Below, one piece after another: positions 19,070 to 26,656 of a stretch of DNA of 64,000 nt (positions are counted from its first letter, which is position 1; every line of letters starts with the position of its first letter). The DNA is from SZUA-430 sp964483585 (GTDB taxonomy: Bacteria > Pseudomonadota > Alphaproteobacteria > Micropepsales > Micropepsaceae), in NCBI GenBank assembly GCA_964483585.1, contig CAZABH010000009.1, positions 1 to 64,000 of the forward strand, read 5' to 3'. The translations under genes and the position numbers were made by a program. The notes under the pieces were generated by a model. That model did not search any database and was not told where the DNA came from. It saw only the letters and a program-made list of their open reading frames with translations.

Positions 19070-19567
19070 ATGCAGAACGGATTTGTCGAGACACTCATCG
19101 GCGCAGCCGTGGTCGCGGTGGCAGCCATCTTTTTCTACTACGGTTGGAGCACCACCGACTCGGCGTCGGTCCAGGGCTACGAGGTCGTTGCCAAGTTCGA
19201 GCGCATCGATGGCATCAATGTCGGAACGGATGTCAGGCTTTCGGGGATCAAGATCGGCACCGTCACCAGCCAGGAGCTCGACGCCAAGTCCTATCGCGCC
19301 GTCGTAAGGATGAACGTCAAGAACGATGTTCCCATCCCGGACGATTCCTCGATCAAGGTCGCAAGCGAAGGTCTTCTCGGCGGCTCCTATCTCGCCGTCC
19401 TTCCCGGCGGCAGCGAGACCAACATGACGAAGGGCTCCGAGTTCGACCGCACACAAGGATCCGTCGACCTGATCACTCTCTTCGTCCAGTCGATGTCTGG
19501 TGGCGAGTCCAAGCCCGCCAATCCTGCACCGAATGCCGGAACCACCGACGCGCCTGCAATGCCCTAA
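19070..19567 (+). CDS. mlaD: MlaD-family phospholipid-binding (MCE) protein
   Basis: This 165-residue protein has one N-terminal transmembrane helix (about residues 6-25) and one MCE domain, with YEVVAKFERIDGINVGTDVRLSGIKIG and the GLLGGSYLAV strand. MlaD forms a periplasmic hexamer ring on the inner-membrane ABC transporter that carries phospholipids between the membranes. The partner genes mlaE and mlaF are not in the window. The C-terminal hydrophobic FVQSMSGG segment matches the MlaD pore-helix position. The adjacent NDUFA12 and DUF2155 genes are a common alphaproteobacterial neighbourhood. Confidence 0.9.
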   Translation: MQNGFVETLIGAAVVAVAAIFFYYGWSTTDSASVQGYEVVAKFERIDGINVGTDVRLSGIKIGTVTSQELDAKSYRAVVRMNVKNDVPIPDDSSIKVASEGLLGGSYLAVLPGGSETNMTKGSEFDRTQGSVDLITLFVQSMSGGESKPANPAPNAGTTDAPAMP

Positions 19568-19594
19568 CCTCAAGAGGCCCTTGGCGACCCCCTG

Positions 19595-20191
19595 ATGCGC
19601 TACAGCTTTCCCATTCTGGCCGCCGTACTGATCACAGGAGCCGCCATCGCGGTCCTGCCTTCGCTCGCGCAGACGGAACAGCCGCCTGTAGAGATCCCTC
19701 TGCCCGAGCCAGTCGAGCCGATGCCCGATGAATTGGAGGAGTTGCCGGTCCAGCCAGCGCCGCCTCCGGCTGATCCTTTCCCCACGCCGCCCCCAGTTGA
19801 TATGTCCCCGCCTCCCGAGGTCATCATTCCCGGACCGGTCACAGGCACGGCACCGACGGCTCTCGGGGTCGTGTTGGGAGGAATCGACAAGATCGCCGCG
19901 AGAACCGCCAAGTTCGAGATCAACCTCCGCCAGCAGGTGGTCTACAACACGCTCATCATCAAGGCGCACGCGTGCAAGACGCGTCCACCAGAGGAACCGC
20001 CCGAGTCCGCAGCGTTCCTCGAAATCAGCGAGCGCAAGCCCGACGGCACGACCCAGAAACTGTTTTCGGGTTGGATGTTTGCCTCAAGCCCAGCCCTGAA
20101 CGCGCTGGAGCACCCCGTCTATGACGTCTGGGTGGTAAGCTGCAAGACGGCACCAGCCGCCAACACGTCGCCGGTTCCGCCCAATTCGTAG
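19595..20191 (+). CDS. DUF2155 exported protein
   Basis: This 198-residue protein has a signal peptide (FPILAAVLITGAAIAVLPSLAQ), then a proline-rich spacer of about 60 residues. The DUF2155 domain follows, with LGGIDKIAARTAKFEI, the ACKTRPPEEPPESAAFLEI strand and FSGWMFASSPALNALEHPVYDVWVVSC. Two Cys (in HACKT and VVSCK) could form a disulfide. The function of DUF2155 is unknown; it is mostly alphaproteobacterial and usually sits here beside mlaD and aat. The last 73 nt overlap the convergent aat gene. Confidence 0.85.
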   Translation: MRYSFPILAAVLITGAAIAVLPSLAQTEQPPVEIPLPEPVEPMPDELEELPVQPAPPPADPFPTPPPVDMSPPPEVIIPGPVTGTAPTALGVVLGGIDKIAARTAKFEINLRQQVVYNTLIIKAHACKTRPPEEPPESAAFLEISERKPDGTTQKLFSGWMFASSPALNALEHPVYDVWVVSCKTAPAANTSPVPPNS

Positions 20192-20799
20192 AAGTTGGCG
20201 GCGGCGTCGACGGCGGGTCTCAGCAGCTTGCGATAGGTGGCACTTGTGACTTCGAGTGCACCGAACTGCATCAAGTGGCGCGTGATGAATTGTGTGTCGA
20301 GCAGGCGATAGTGGCCGACCCGCAGCCTGAAAACGAGATGGACCAGGGCCATCTTGCTGGCATCAGTAGCGCGGCTGAACATGCTTTCGCCGAAGAACGC
20401 CGCGCCGATCGACACGCCGTAAAGCCCCCCGACCAGCCGGTCATCATCCCAGACCTCGACACTGTGCGCATGACCCTGTTCAAAGAGCAGGCGGTAGGAC
20501 GCCTCGATCGACGCGTTGATCCATGTTACGGGTCGATCCGCCGCTTGCTCGGCGCACAAGGCAATCACTCTGTCAAAGGCACGATCGACGCTTACACAAA
20601 ACGATGACGCGCGCATTGTACGGGCGAGACGGCGCGGAACGTGGAACGAAGACAGGGGAATGATGCCCCGGCGCTTCGGTTCGATCCAGAAGACCTCGGC
20701 ATCATCGCGGGTCTCTGCCATCGGAAAGACCCCTTCCCGATAAGCCTCAAGCAAGACCAACGGGGAAATGATCTCGGCATGCCCCCTTGGCTTACCCAA
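20119..20799 (-). CDS. aat: Leucyl/phenylalanyl-tRNA-protein transferase
   Basis: This 226-residue enzyme attaches Leu or Phe to N-terminal Lys or Arg of proteins, marking them for ClpS-ClpAP degradation. Family marks are AYREGVFPMAE near residue 20, WIEPKRRGIIPL, and GGLYGVSIGAAFFGESMFSR (about 125-144), then DTQFITRHLMQFGA. The protein ends soon after FYELGGTG. The last 24 codons are antisense to the end of the DUF2155 gene. The upstream gene accC is 6 bp away, consistent with a minus-strand aroQ-accB-accC-aat operon. Confidence 0.93.
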   Translation of the reverse strand: MGKPRGHAEIISPLVLLEAYREGVFPMAETRDDAEVFWIEPKRRGIIPLSSFHVPRRLARTMRASSFCVSVDRAFDRVIALCAEQAADRPVTWINASIEASYRLLFEQGHAHSVEVWDDDRLVGGLYGVSIGAAFFGESMFSRATDASKMALVHLVFRLRVGHYRLLDTQFITRHLMQFGALEVTSATYRKLLRPAVDAAANFYELGGTGDVLAAGAVLQLTTQTS

Positions 20800-20805
20800 C
20801 GCGTC

Positions 20806-22158
20806 TCATCCTGCTTGTTCTTGTTTCTTCAGGTAGTTCTCAAGCCAGTGGATCGAATAATCGCCGTCGATGATGTCTTTCTCGTTCACCAGGGCCTGGA
20901 ACAGGGGAATGGTTGTCTCAATGCCGTCGATGACAAATTCCGACAGGCTGCGGCGCAACCGCATGAGGCACTCGGTCCGGTTCTTCCCGTGGACGATCAA
21001 CTTGCCGATCAGGCTGTCATAGTTGGGCGGTATCCGGTACCCGGAATAGGCAGCTGAATCCACGCGCACGCCCAGCCCACCAGGCACATGGAAGTCCCGG
21101 ATCAGTCCGGGTGAAGGACGAAACGTCTTGGGGTTCTCGGCATTGATCCGGCACTCGATTGCATGGCCCGAATAGGTCACGTCGGACTGGCTGAACGGGA
21201 TGAGCCCGCCATGCGCGACACGAAGCTGCTCGCGCACGAGATCCAGTCCCGTGATCATCTCTGTGACAGGGTGCTCGACCTGAAGGCGCGTGTTCATCTC
21301 GATGAAATAGAATTCTCCATTTTCATAGAGAAACTCAACCGTTCCAACACCAAGATAGCCAAGCTCACCCAGCGCATCCGTCACGACCTTGCCGATCTTG
21401 TCGCGCGCTTCGGCGTTCAGGGCTGGCGAACCTGCCTCTTCCCAGACCTTCTGGTGACGTCGTTGCAACGAGCAATCCCGTTCACCCAGGTGCACCACTT
21501 TCCCGTGGCTGTCAGCCAGCACCTGGATCTCGATGTGCCGCGGTAGCTGCAGATATCGCTCGAGATAGACGGAATCATCGCCGAAGGCCGCCTTGGCTTC
21601 GGAGCGCGCCGTTGCCAAGGCGATCGCAAGCTCTTCCTCGCTGCGCGCAACCTTCATGCCGCGCCCGCCGCCCCCGGCAGCAGCTTTAACGATCAACGGA
21701 TAGCCGATCTCGGCGGCAACTTTCAGCGCCTCCTCATCGGTGGCTATGCCGCCATCGGACCCCGGAACAACCGGAATGCCAAGCCGCTTGACGGCCTTCT
21801 TCGCCTCGATCTTGTCGCCCATCAAACGGATATGCGACGCCTTCGGTCCGATGAACGTGATCCCGTGCTCTTCGATGATCTCGGCAAATTTCGCGTTCTC
21901 TGAAAGGAAGCCGTAGCCTGGATGAACGGCCTGCGCACCCGTGATCTCGCAAGCCGTCACGATGGCCGGGATGTTCAGATAGCTGTCACGCGCCAGAGGT
22001 GGTCCCACGCAGACGCTTTCATCGGCCATGCGCACGTGCATGGCATTTGCGTCGGCGGTCGAGTGGATGGCGACAGTCTTGATCCCCATCTCGTGGCAGG
22101 CGCGATTGATGCGCAGCGCGATCTCGCCACGGTTAGCAATCAGAACCTTGTCGAACAT
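20806..22158 (-). CDS. accC: Acetyl-CoA carboxylase biotin carboxylase subunit
   Basis: This 450-residue enzyme carboxylates biotin on BCCP using ATP and bicarbonate, the first step of fatty-acid synthesis. The N-terminus FDKVLIANRGEIALRI, the ATP-grasp loop KAAAGGGGRGMKVA and EMNTRLQVEHPVTEMITG are canonical. Length matches stand-alone AccC rather than the longer PccA type. It lies 21 bp downstream of accB, the usual accB-accC order, and is followed closely by aat. Confidence 0.96.
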   Translation of the reverse strand: MFDKVLIANRGEIALRINRACHEMGIKTVAIHSTADANAMHVRMADESVCVGPPLARDSYLNIPAIVTACEITGAQAVHPGYGFLSENAKFAEIIEEHGITFIGPKASHIRLMGDKIEAKKAVKRLGIPVVPGSDGGIATDEEALKVAAEIGYPLIVKAAAGGGGRGMKVARSEEELAIALATARSEAKAAFGDDSVYLERYLQLPRHIEIQVLADSHGKVVHLGERDCSLQRRHQKVWEEAGSPALNAEARDKIGKVVTDALGELGYLGVGTVEFLYENGEFYFIEMNTRLQVEHPVTEMITGLDLVREQLRVAHGGLIPFSQSDVTYSGHAIECRINAENPKTFRPSPGLIRDFHVPGGLGVRVDSAAYSGYRIPPNYDSLIGKLIVHGKNRTECLMRLRRSLSEFVIDGIETTIPLFQALVNEKDIIDGDYSIHWLENYLKKQEQAG

Positions 22159-22179
22159 GCGCGTGTCTACCTGGCTGGT

Positions 22180-22659
22180 CTATTCGATGATCATGATGGG
22201 TTCGCCGAACTCGATCGGCTGACCGTCGGACACGATGACCTGCGCCACACGGCCTGCCCGCGGGGCTGGGATCTGGTTCATCGTCTTCATGGCCTCGATG
22301 ATGAGCAGTGTCTGTCCCTCCTTGACCACGTCCCCTGCCTTGACGAAGGGCGCGGCTCCTGGCGAAGGTGCAAGATAGGCCGTCCCAACCATCGGCGACG
22401 TAACCGTACCTGGATGAGCGGCGTCCGCCGGTTTGGCAAGCGGAGCAGGGGCCGGCGCTGCCGCCGCATGAGTAACCGGAGCAATTTGTGGGGCGGTGGC
22501 GGCGATCGCAGACACGCTGACGACGCGCGCAACGCGCACGCGCAATCCGGCCTTCTCGATCTCGATCTCCGTCAGCCCGGTTTCACCGAGGATGCCGGCA
22601 AGGTCACGGATCAGGCGTGACTCAAGGGGATCGGCGGGCGTCTTGCTGTCTTTGCTCAT
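22180..22659 (-). CDS. accB: Acetyl-CoA carboxylase biotin carboxyl carrier protein
   Basis: This 159-residue protein is BCCP. An N-terminal helical domain (SRLIRDLAGILGETGLTEIE) leads to an Ala/Pro-rich linker (about 55-80). The biotinyl domain contains SPMVGTAYLAP and IEAMKTMNQI with the biotin Lys at about K125. It lies 28 bp after aroQ and before accC on the same strand. Confidence 0.95.
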   Translation of the reverse strand: MSKDSKTPADPLESRLIRDLAGILGETGLTEIEIEKAGLRVRVARVVSVSAIAATAPQIAPVTHAAAAPAPAPLAKPADAAHPGTVTSPMVGTAYLAPSPGAAPFVKAGDVVKEGQTLLIIEAMKTMNQIPAPRAGRVAQVIVSDGQPIEFGEPIMIIE

Positions 22660-22687
22660 GGAATGTCCTTCTGGAATCGCTTCGCGG

Positions 22688-23131
22688 TCAGGCGGTCTTG
22701 ATCAGCTTCGCAAGCGCTTCGAGCGCCAGCAAATAACCCTGTGCGCCGAGGCCGCAAATCACGCCTGTCACGGCCGGTGAAACATAGGATGTGTGCCGGA
22801 ACGGCTCCCGCCTGTAGGGATTGGAGATGTGCACCTCGACGGCCGGTTGACTGAACGACTTGAGCGCGTCGTGAAGCGCCACGGAGGTGTGCGTATAGGC
22901 CCCGGCATTCAGAATCAATCCCGAAGAGGCCAGCCGCGCTTCCTGCACCCAGTCGACAAGTTCACCTTCATGATTTGTCTGCCGGAAGGCGATGGTTAAG
23001 CCCCTCGATTCGGCACAAACCCGGCAACTTTCCTCAATGTCTGACAGGGTTGTGTGACCATAAATTTCCGGCTCACGCGCACCCAGCAGATTGAGGTTGG
23101 GACCGTTCAACACATAGATTGGTTTGGTCAT
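22688..23131 (-). CDS. aroQ: 3-dehydroquinate dehydratase, type II
   Basis: Starting at the ATG complement of 23129-23131, the protein has 147 residues, the normal size for type II DHQase. It dehydrates 3-dehydroquinate in the shikimate pathway. Signatures are YVLNGPNLNLLGAREPEIYG with the catalytic Tyr, FRQTNHEGELVDW, NAGAYTHTSVAL with the active-site His, and EVHISNPYRREPFR. A good minus-strand promoter candidate lies at 23173-23200. The aroQ-accB-accC order is common in Alphaproteobacteria. Confidence 0.95.
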   Translation of the reverse strand: MTKPIYVLNGPNLNLLGAREPEIYGHTTLSDIEESCRVCAESRGLTIAFRQTNHEGELVDWVQEARLASSGLILNAGAYTHTSVALHDALKSFSQPAVEVHISNPYRREPFRHTSYVSPAVTGVICGLGAQGYLLALEALAKLIKTA

Positions 23132-23151
23132 TGCGTCCCGGACCGCAGATC

Positions 23152-23161
23152 GTGTTAACAC
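23152..23161. promoter_or_regulatory. 10-bp perfect palindrome between aroQ and thiS
   Basis: GTGTTAACAC is self-complementary. It lies about 12 bp downstream of the candidate aroQ -10 element, near the expected transcription start, where a repressor would act. No regulator can be named. A 10-bp palindrome can arise by chance. Confidence 0.3.
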
Positions 23162-23172
23162 CGTTACCGTGG

Positions 23173-23200
23173 AGTATACCGCCGGCGGCGAGCTAGTAAA
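23173..23200 (-). promoter_or_regulatory. Candidate sigma-70 promoter for aroQ-accB-accC-aat
   Basis: Reading the minus strand, TTTACT (23195-23200) and TATACT (23173-23178) are separated by 16 bp. They match the -35 and -10 consensus at 4/6 and 5/6 positions. Transcription would begin near 23166, giving a leader of about 35 nt before the aroQ ATG at 23131. Confidence 0.4.
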
Positions 23201-23275
23201 AGAACGCTCATTCGAAGTGGTTTCTCGCTTCCGCCTGCCAGTACATGCGTTTGTCAGTAACGAAGAGGCCCCATC

Positions 23276-23482
23276 TTGTCGATCAGTGTCAGGATTAATG
23301 GCAGGGAGCACAGTCTGAAAGCGCCTGTGACCGTGGCCCAACTGCTGGATACCCTGGGCTTCGAGCGACGCAAGGTTGCAGTCGAAAGAAATCTCGAGAT
23401 CGTGCCCCGTTCAATGCACGAAGCGACACTTCTCGCCAATGGTGACAGGCTGGAAATCGTTGGCTTCGTTGGCGGTGGCTGA
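23276..23482 (+). CDS. thiS: Sulfur carrier protein ThiS
   Basis: This 68-residue ubiquitin-fold protein ends in VGFVGGG; the terminal Gly-Gly is adenylated and converted to a thiocarboxylate that donates sulfur for the thiazole ring of thiamine. The only suitable start is TTG 23276, with GAGG upstream. The internal VAQLLDTLGFERRKVAVERNL and LANGDRLEIVGF segments are typical. It lies 17 bp before thiG. No TPP riboswitch sequence is recognisable in the 144 bp upstream. Confidence 0.92.
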   Translation: MSISVRINGREHSLKAPVTVAQLLDTLGFERRKVAVERNLEIVPRSMHEATLLANGDRLEIVGFVGGG

Positions 23483-23499
23483 ACAGGATAAAGCGGTAA

Positions 23500-24279
23500 A
23501 TGACAGAAAGTAAGGATACATGGACGGTCGCCGGCAGGACGTTCCGTTCAAGGCTGATTATAGGCACCGGCAAATATCAGGACTATGCACAGAATGCGGC
23601 GGCGTTGGTTGCCTCTGGGGCCGAGATTGTCACGGTCGCTTTGAGGCGCGTGAACGTCAGCGATCCGTCAGCCCCTCGGCTGGTCGATTTCATCGACCCA
23701 CAGCGCTACACCTATTTGCCGAACACCGCTGGCTGCTACACCGCCGAGGACGCCATCCGCACGCTGCGTCTTGCGCGCGAGGCGGGCGGGTGGAACCTGG
23801 TCAAGCTCGAGGTGCTTGGCGATCGCAAGACGCTATATCCAGACATGATCGAGACCTTGCGCGCAACGGATGTGCTGATCAAGGATGGCTTCGACGTGAT
23901 GGTCTATTGCTCGGACGATCCATTGATGTGCAAGCGGCTCGAAGAGGCAGGAGCCGCAGCGATCATGCCACTGGCCGCGCCGATCGGCTCGGGGCTCGGC
24001 ATCCAGAACCCTGTGAATATCAGGCTGATCATCGAAGCGGCTAAGGTACCCGTGCTCGTGGACGCGGGTGTAGGAACCGCGTCCGATGCAGCCATCGCGA
24101 TGGAGCTTGGTTGCGACGGCGTCCTCATGAATACCGCCATCGCCGAGGCCGGCGACCCAGTGATGATGGCATCTGCCATGAAGCGCGCGGTCGAGGCCGG
24201 CCGCCTCGCCTACAAGGCAGGACGAATGAAGAAGAAGCTCTACGCCGATCCTTCGTCGCCGCTGGCAGGGTTGATCTAG
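23500..24279 (+). CDS. thiG: Thiazole synthase ThiG
   Basis: This 259-residue TIM-barrel enzyme builds the thiazole phosphate of thiamine from deoxyxylulose phosphate, an imine donor and ThiS thiocarboxylate. Family motifs are SRLIIGTGKYQDY, NTAGCYTAEDAIRTLRLARE, the Schiff-base Lys region NLVKLEVLGD, PLAAPIGSGLGIQNP and VDAGVGTASDAAIAMELG. The last residues DPSSPLAGLI are usual for the family. Only one base separates its stop from the convergent DsbA-like gene. thiC, thiE and the imine-forming oxidase are not in the window. Confidence 0.96.
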   Translation: MTESKDTWTVAGRTFRSRLIIGTGKYQDYAQNAAALVASGAEIVTVALRRVNVSDPSAPRLVDFIDPQRYTYLPNTAGCYTAEDAIRTLRLAREAGGWNLVKLEVLGDRKTLYPDMIETLRATDVLIKDGFDVMVYCSDDPLMCKRLEEAGAAAIMPLAAPIGSGLGIQNPVNIRLIIEAAKVPVLVDAGVGTASDAAIAMELGCDGVLMNTAIAEAGDPVMMASAMKRAVEAGRLAYKAGRMKKKLYADPSSPLAGLI

Positions 24280-24280
24280 G

Positions 24281-25051
24281 TCACTTACTTTTTCGGGCCA
24301 GTGCAACCGCTTCCTTCAATTCGGACAGCGGCAGCGCTCCGGAATAGGGCGTTTCGCCAACGTAGAAAGTGGGGGTGGCATCCACGCCGAGGTTTTCGGC
24401 CAACGCATGGTTGCGGCGGATCACATCTGCCACCTCCTTGGAATCGAGGTCAGCGTTGAGGCGTTTCATATCAAGTCCAACGCTTTTGGCCGTCGACATG
24501 ATGCTGTCTGGCGTGACCTCGTCTGCCTGCATCATGGCCAGGTGAAAGTCCCAGTATTTGCCTTGCCGACTGGCAGCAAGAGCGGCGCGCGCCGCAAGCT
24601 CGGACTCGCGAGACAAGATCGGAAACTCCTTCATGATCAGTCGAATGTTGCCGTCCTGTTTGATGAGCTGCATCAATTCGGGCATCAGCCGACGGCAAGG
24701 CCCGCAGCGATAGTCGAAGAATTCGACAATCGTTACATCGCCCTTCGGATTGCCCACGACGATAGCATCTGGTCTGCTGAACAGGTCCGCTGCGTACTTG
24801 GTCGCCCCCTCACTCAAACGTACCTGGCGTTGGTTCTTCTCTTTCTGCTCCATCCGTTGCGCGGCTTCGAAAATGACCTCCGGGTTCTCGAGCAGATAAT
24901 TCCGGACGATGCGCTCGATTTCCTCGCGCGACTTCCCCTGGCTTGGCACCTCGGCATCGCCACGACCGGGCATCAAAACAACGCCGAACAGCACGCCGAC
25001 AACGACAAGGGCGGCAAGGCCGATGGCAAGCAAGGTATGGATGGGTTTCAT
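24281..25051 (-). CDS. DsbA-family thiol-disulfide oxidoreductase, membrane anchored or exported
   Basis: This 256-residue protein has a hydrophobic N-terminal segment (about residues 7-27) that acts as a signal or anchor. A charged helical region with NYLLENPEVIFEAAQRM follows, the N-terminal oligomerisation segment seen in Com1/ScsC-like and alphaproteobacterial DsbA proteins. The thioredoxin fold has FFDYRCGPCRRLMPEL, giving a CGPC active site. The cis-Pro region is GVDATPTFYVGE. It probably oxidises or isomerises disulfides in the periplasm. It lies 33 bp after the M48 gene on the same strand. Confidence 0.88.
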   Translation of the reverse strand: MKPIHTLLAIGLAALVVVGVLFGVVLMPGRGDAEVPSQGKSREEIERIVRNYLLENPEVIFEAAQRMEQKEKNQRQVRLSEGATKYAADLFSRPDAIVVGNPKGDVTIVEFFDYRCGPCRRLMPELMQLIKQDGNIRLIMKEFPILSRESELAARAALAASRQGKYWDFHLAMMQADEVTPDSIMSTAKSVGLDMKRLNADLDSKEVADVIRRNHALAENLGVDATPTFYVGETPYSGALPLSELKEAVALARKSK

Positions 25052-25084
25052 GTTGGATGTGTCACTTCTTGTCGCGGCGATGCG

Positions 25085-26458
25085 TCAGCGCCTGTTTGTC
25101 TTTTTGGCCTGTTCAGATTGGGATATTGCAACGATGTCGTTGGCCCTTTGCCAGTCTCGTCCGTTTTCCTTGAGCCGCGGCAGGGCGCGCTGAGCAAAGC
25201 TCTGGGCCTGCGCATACCGGCGCAGCGAAAAATAGCGTTCGGCCGTCGCAAGCGCCGCCATGGCGTCCTCGCCAGTGCGCGCATAGGCGTCCGCGAGATA
25301 GTACCACGCCATCGCATTCTCGGGTTCGTCGCGCAGCGCAGCCTTCAGATGCTTGATCGCCTCTGGAACTGTTGCCGCCTGCTCGGTGGCCAACAGCGCC
25401 GAACCAAGACCTATGCGCAGCAACGGCTCGTAGGGAGCATGTTCGACCGATTTCCGATAGGCTGGAACGCCTTCGGCCGGACGGCTCGATTCCACAAGCA
25501 TCTGGCCGCGCAACTCCCAGAAATAAGGGTTCTGGGGCTCATCACTAAGAAGGCTGTCTATCTGGGGCAGGGCCCGCTCGAGATCCGCAGCCCTGAAGAA
25601 GGCTGCAGCGCGCGCATAGCGGGCCGGCTTGCTCTGGTCGCTCATGGGGTAGCGTCGCAACACCACCGGCGGTGGTTCGATGAAACCCCGCAGCTTGGCG
25701 ACCATCATTTCATAGTCGCGCAATTCCTCCTCGGTATCGGTGCGGTCCCTGTAGGGTGAACGCTCGACCATGGCCCGCAAGGTGCTGGCCCGTTCGCGGG
25801 ACAATGGATGGGTCCTCACAAAGGGATCCTGCCGAATACCGCTTAGTGCCTCTTGGTCGGCAAACAGGTCAAAGACTGCATACATGCCGCGCGGCGACTG
25901 TCCCGTCGCCTCGAGGAACTTGCCGCCAGCCTGGTCTGCGGCTGCTTCCTGCGTACGGCTATAGCTCATGAACTCGCGCTGCGCGACGGACTGTGATCCG
26001 ACAAGCAATCCCAGGCCCAGGTCCGGAGCACCCGCCGCGATTGCGGCAACACCTGCAAGCATGCCGATGATGAGCGGGACCTGTGCCTTGCCAGCTGCCT
26101 CCATGCCACGCGCGAGGTGGCTTCCTGAAATGTGGCCCGCCTCGTGCGCGATGACACCCTTGAGTTCGTTGGGCGTCTTCAGGGTCATGATCATGCCCGT
26201 GTGAATAAAGACATTCTGCCCGCCCGCCACAAACGCGTTCAGGCTGTCGTCCTTGATGATGTACAAGTTCACGGACTTGGCATCGAGCCCTGCCGCTGTG
26301 AACAGGGGGTCGCTGTAGCCCCGCAGGATACGCTCGATCTCCGCGTCGCGAATACCCATTCGATCGGCGGCGCGCGATGGAGCAACCGCAAGGCTCACAA
26401 GCAGCAGGGCCGCAAGTACCTGTCGTAAGATGGCAACGGCCATATGGCCCAGCTTCAT
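25085..26458 (-). CDS. M48-family metalloprotease with TPR tail (BepA-like)
   Basis: From ATG 26458 the protein has 457 residues. A Sec signal peptide ends near APSRA-A (residue 30). The zinc motif HEAGH is at 105-109 (GVIAHEAGHISGSH), and the third ligand is expected in the SRTQEAAADQAG segment. The C-terminal half consists of TPR-like repeats (for example ARYARAAAFFRAADLERALPQ and AMAWYYLADAYARTG). This resembles BepA/YfgC, a periplasmic protease and chaperone for outer-membrane protein assembly. Upstream in-frame codons up to 26578 would put 40 residues before the signal peptide and are rejected. Confidence 0.9.
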   Translation of the reverse strand: MKLGHMAVAILRQVLAALLLVSLAVAPSRAADRMGIRDAEIERILRGYSDPLFTAAGLDAKSVNLYIIKDDSLNAFVAGGQNVFIHTGMIMTLKTPNELKGVIAHEAGHISGSHLARGMEAAGKAQVPLIIGMLAGVAAIAAGAPDLGLGLLVGSQSVAQREFMSYSRTQEAAADQAGGKFLEATGQSPRGMYAVFDLFADQEALSGIRQDPFVRTHPLSRERASTLRAMVERSPYRDRTDTEEELRDYEMMVAKLRGFIEPPPVVLRRYPMSDQSKPARYARAAAFFRAADLERALPQIDSLLSDEPQNPYFWELRGQMLVESSRPAEGVPAYRKSVEHAPYEPLLRIGLGSALLATEQAATVPEAIKHLKAALRDEPENAMAWYYLADAYARTGEDAMAALATAERYFSLRRYAQAQSFAQRALPRLKENGRDWQRANDIVAISQSEQAKKTNRR

Positions 26459-26656
26459 CGGATTCCAATCTCCAGCTTCGCGCATGACCGCCAGTCGGAG
26501 CAGGAGCAAAGCCCGACCGACACTGTCACGGTAAGGGGCGCCCCCCGGGGCGTCAATCACATGCGCGTGACCATTCATTCATATTGGCAGTATATAGGGC
26601 GCAAATTCCCGCAATTACAGGGCGCGCCGGGAAAACAGGGGCCTGCCCGGGACAAG

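Noticed and set aside
22990..22999. TTAACCAT (minus strand) as a CtrA site
   Set aside because: It lies inside the aroQ coding sequence; an 8-mer of this kind is expected by chance in a window this long.
23132..23275. Possible TPP riboswitch before thiS
   Set aside because: No thi-box core such as CTGAGA or ACCTGATCTGG is present on the plus strand.
24407..25759. 450-codon plus-strand open frame over the DsbA-like and M48 genes
   Set aside because: Both minus-strand genes have active-site motifs in the right order; this frame shows none and has shadow-like composition.
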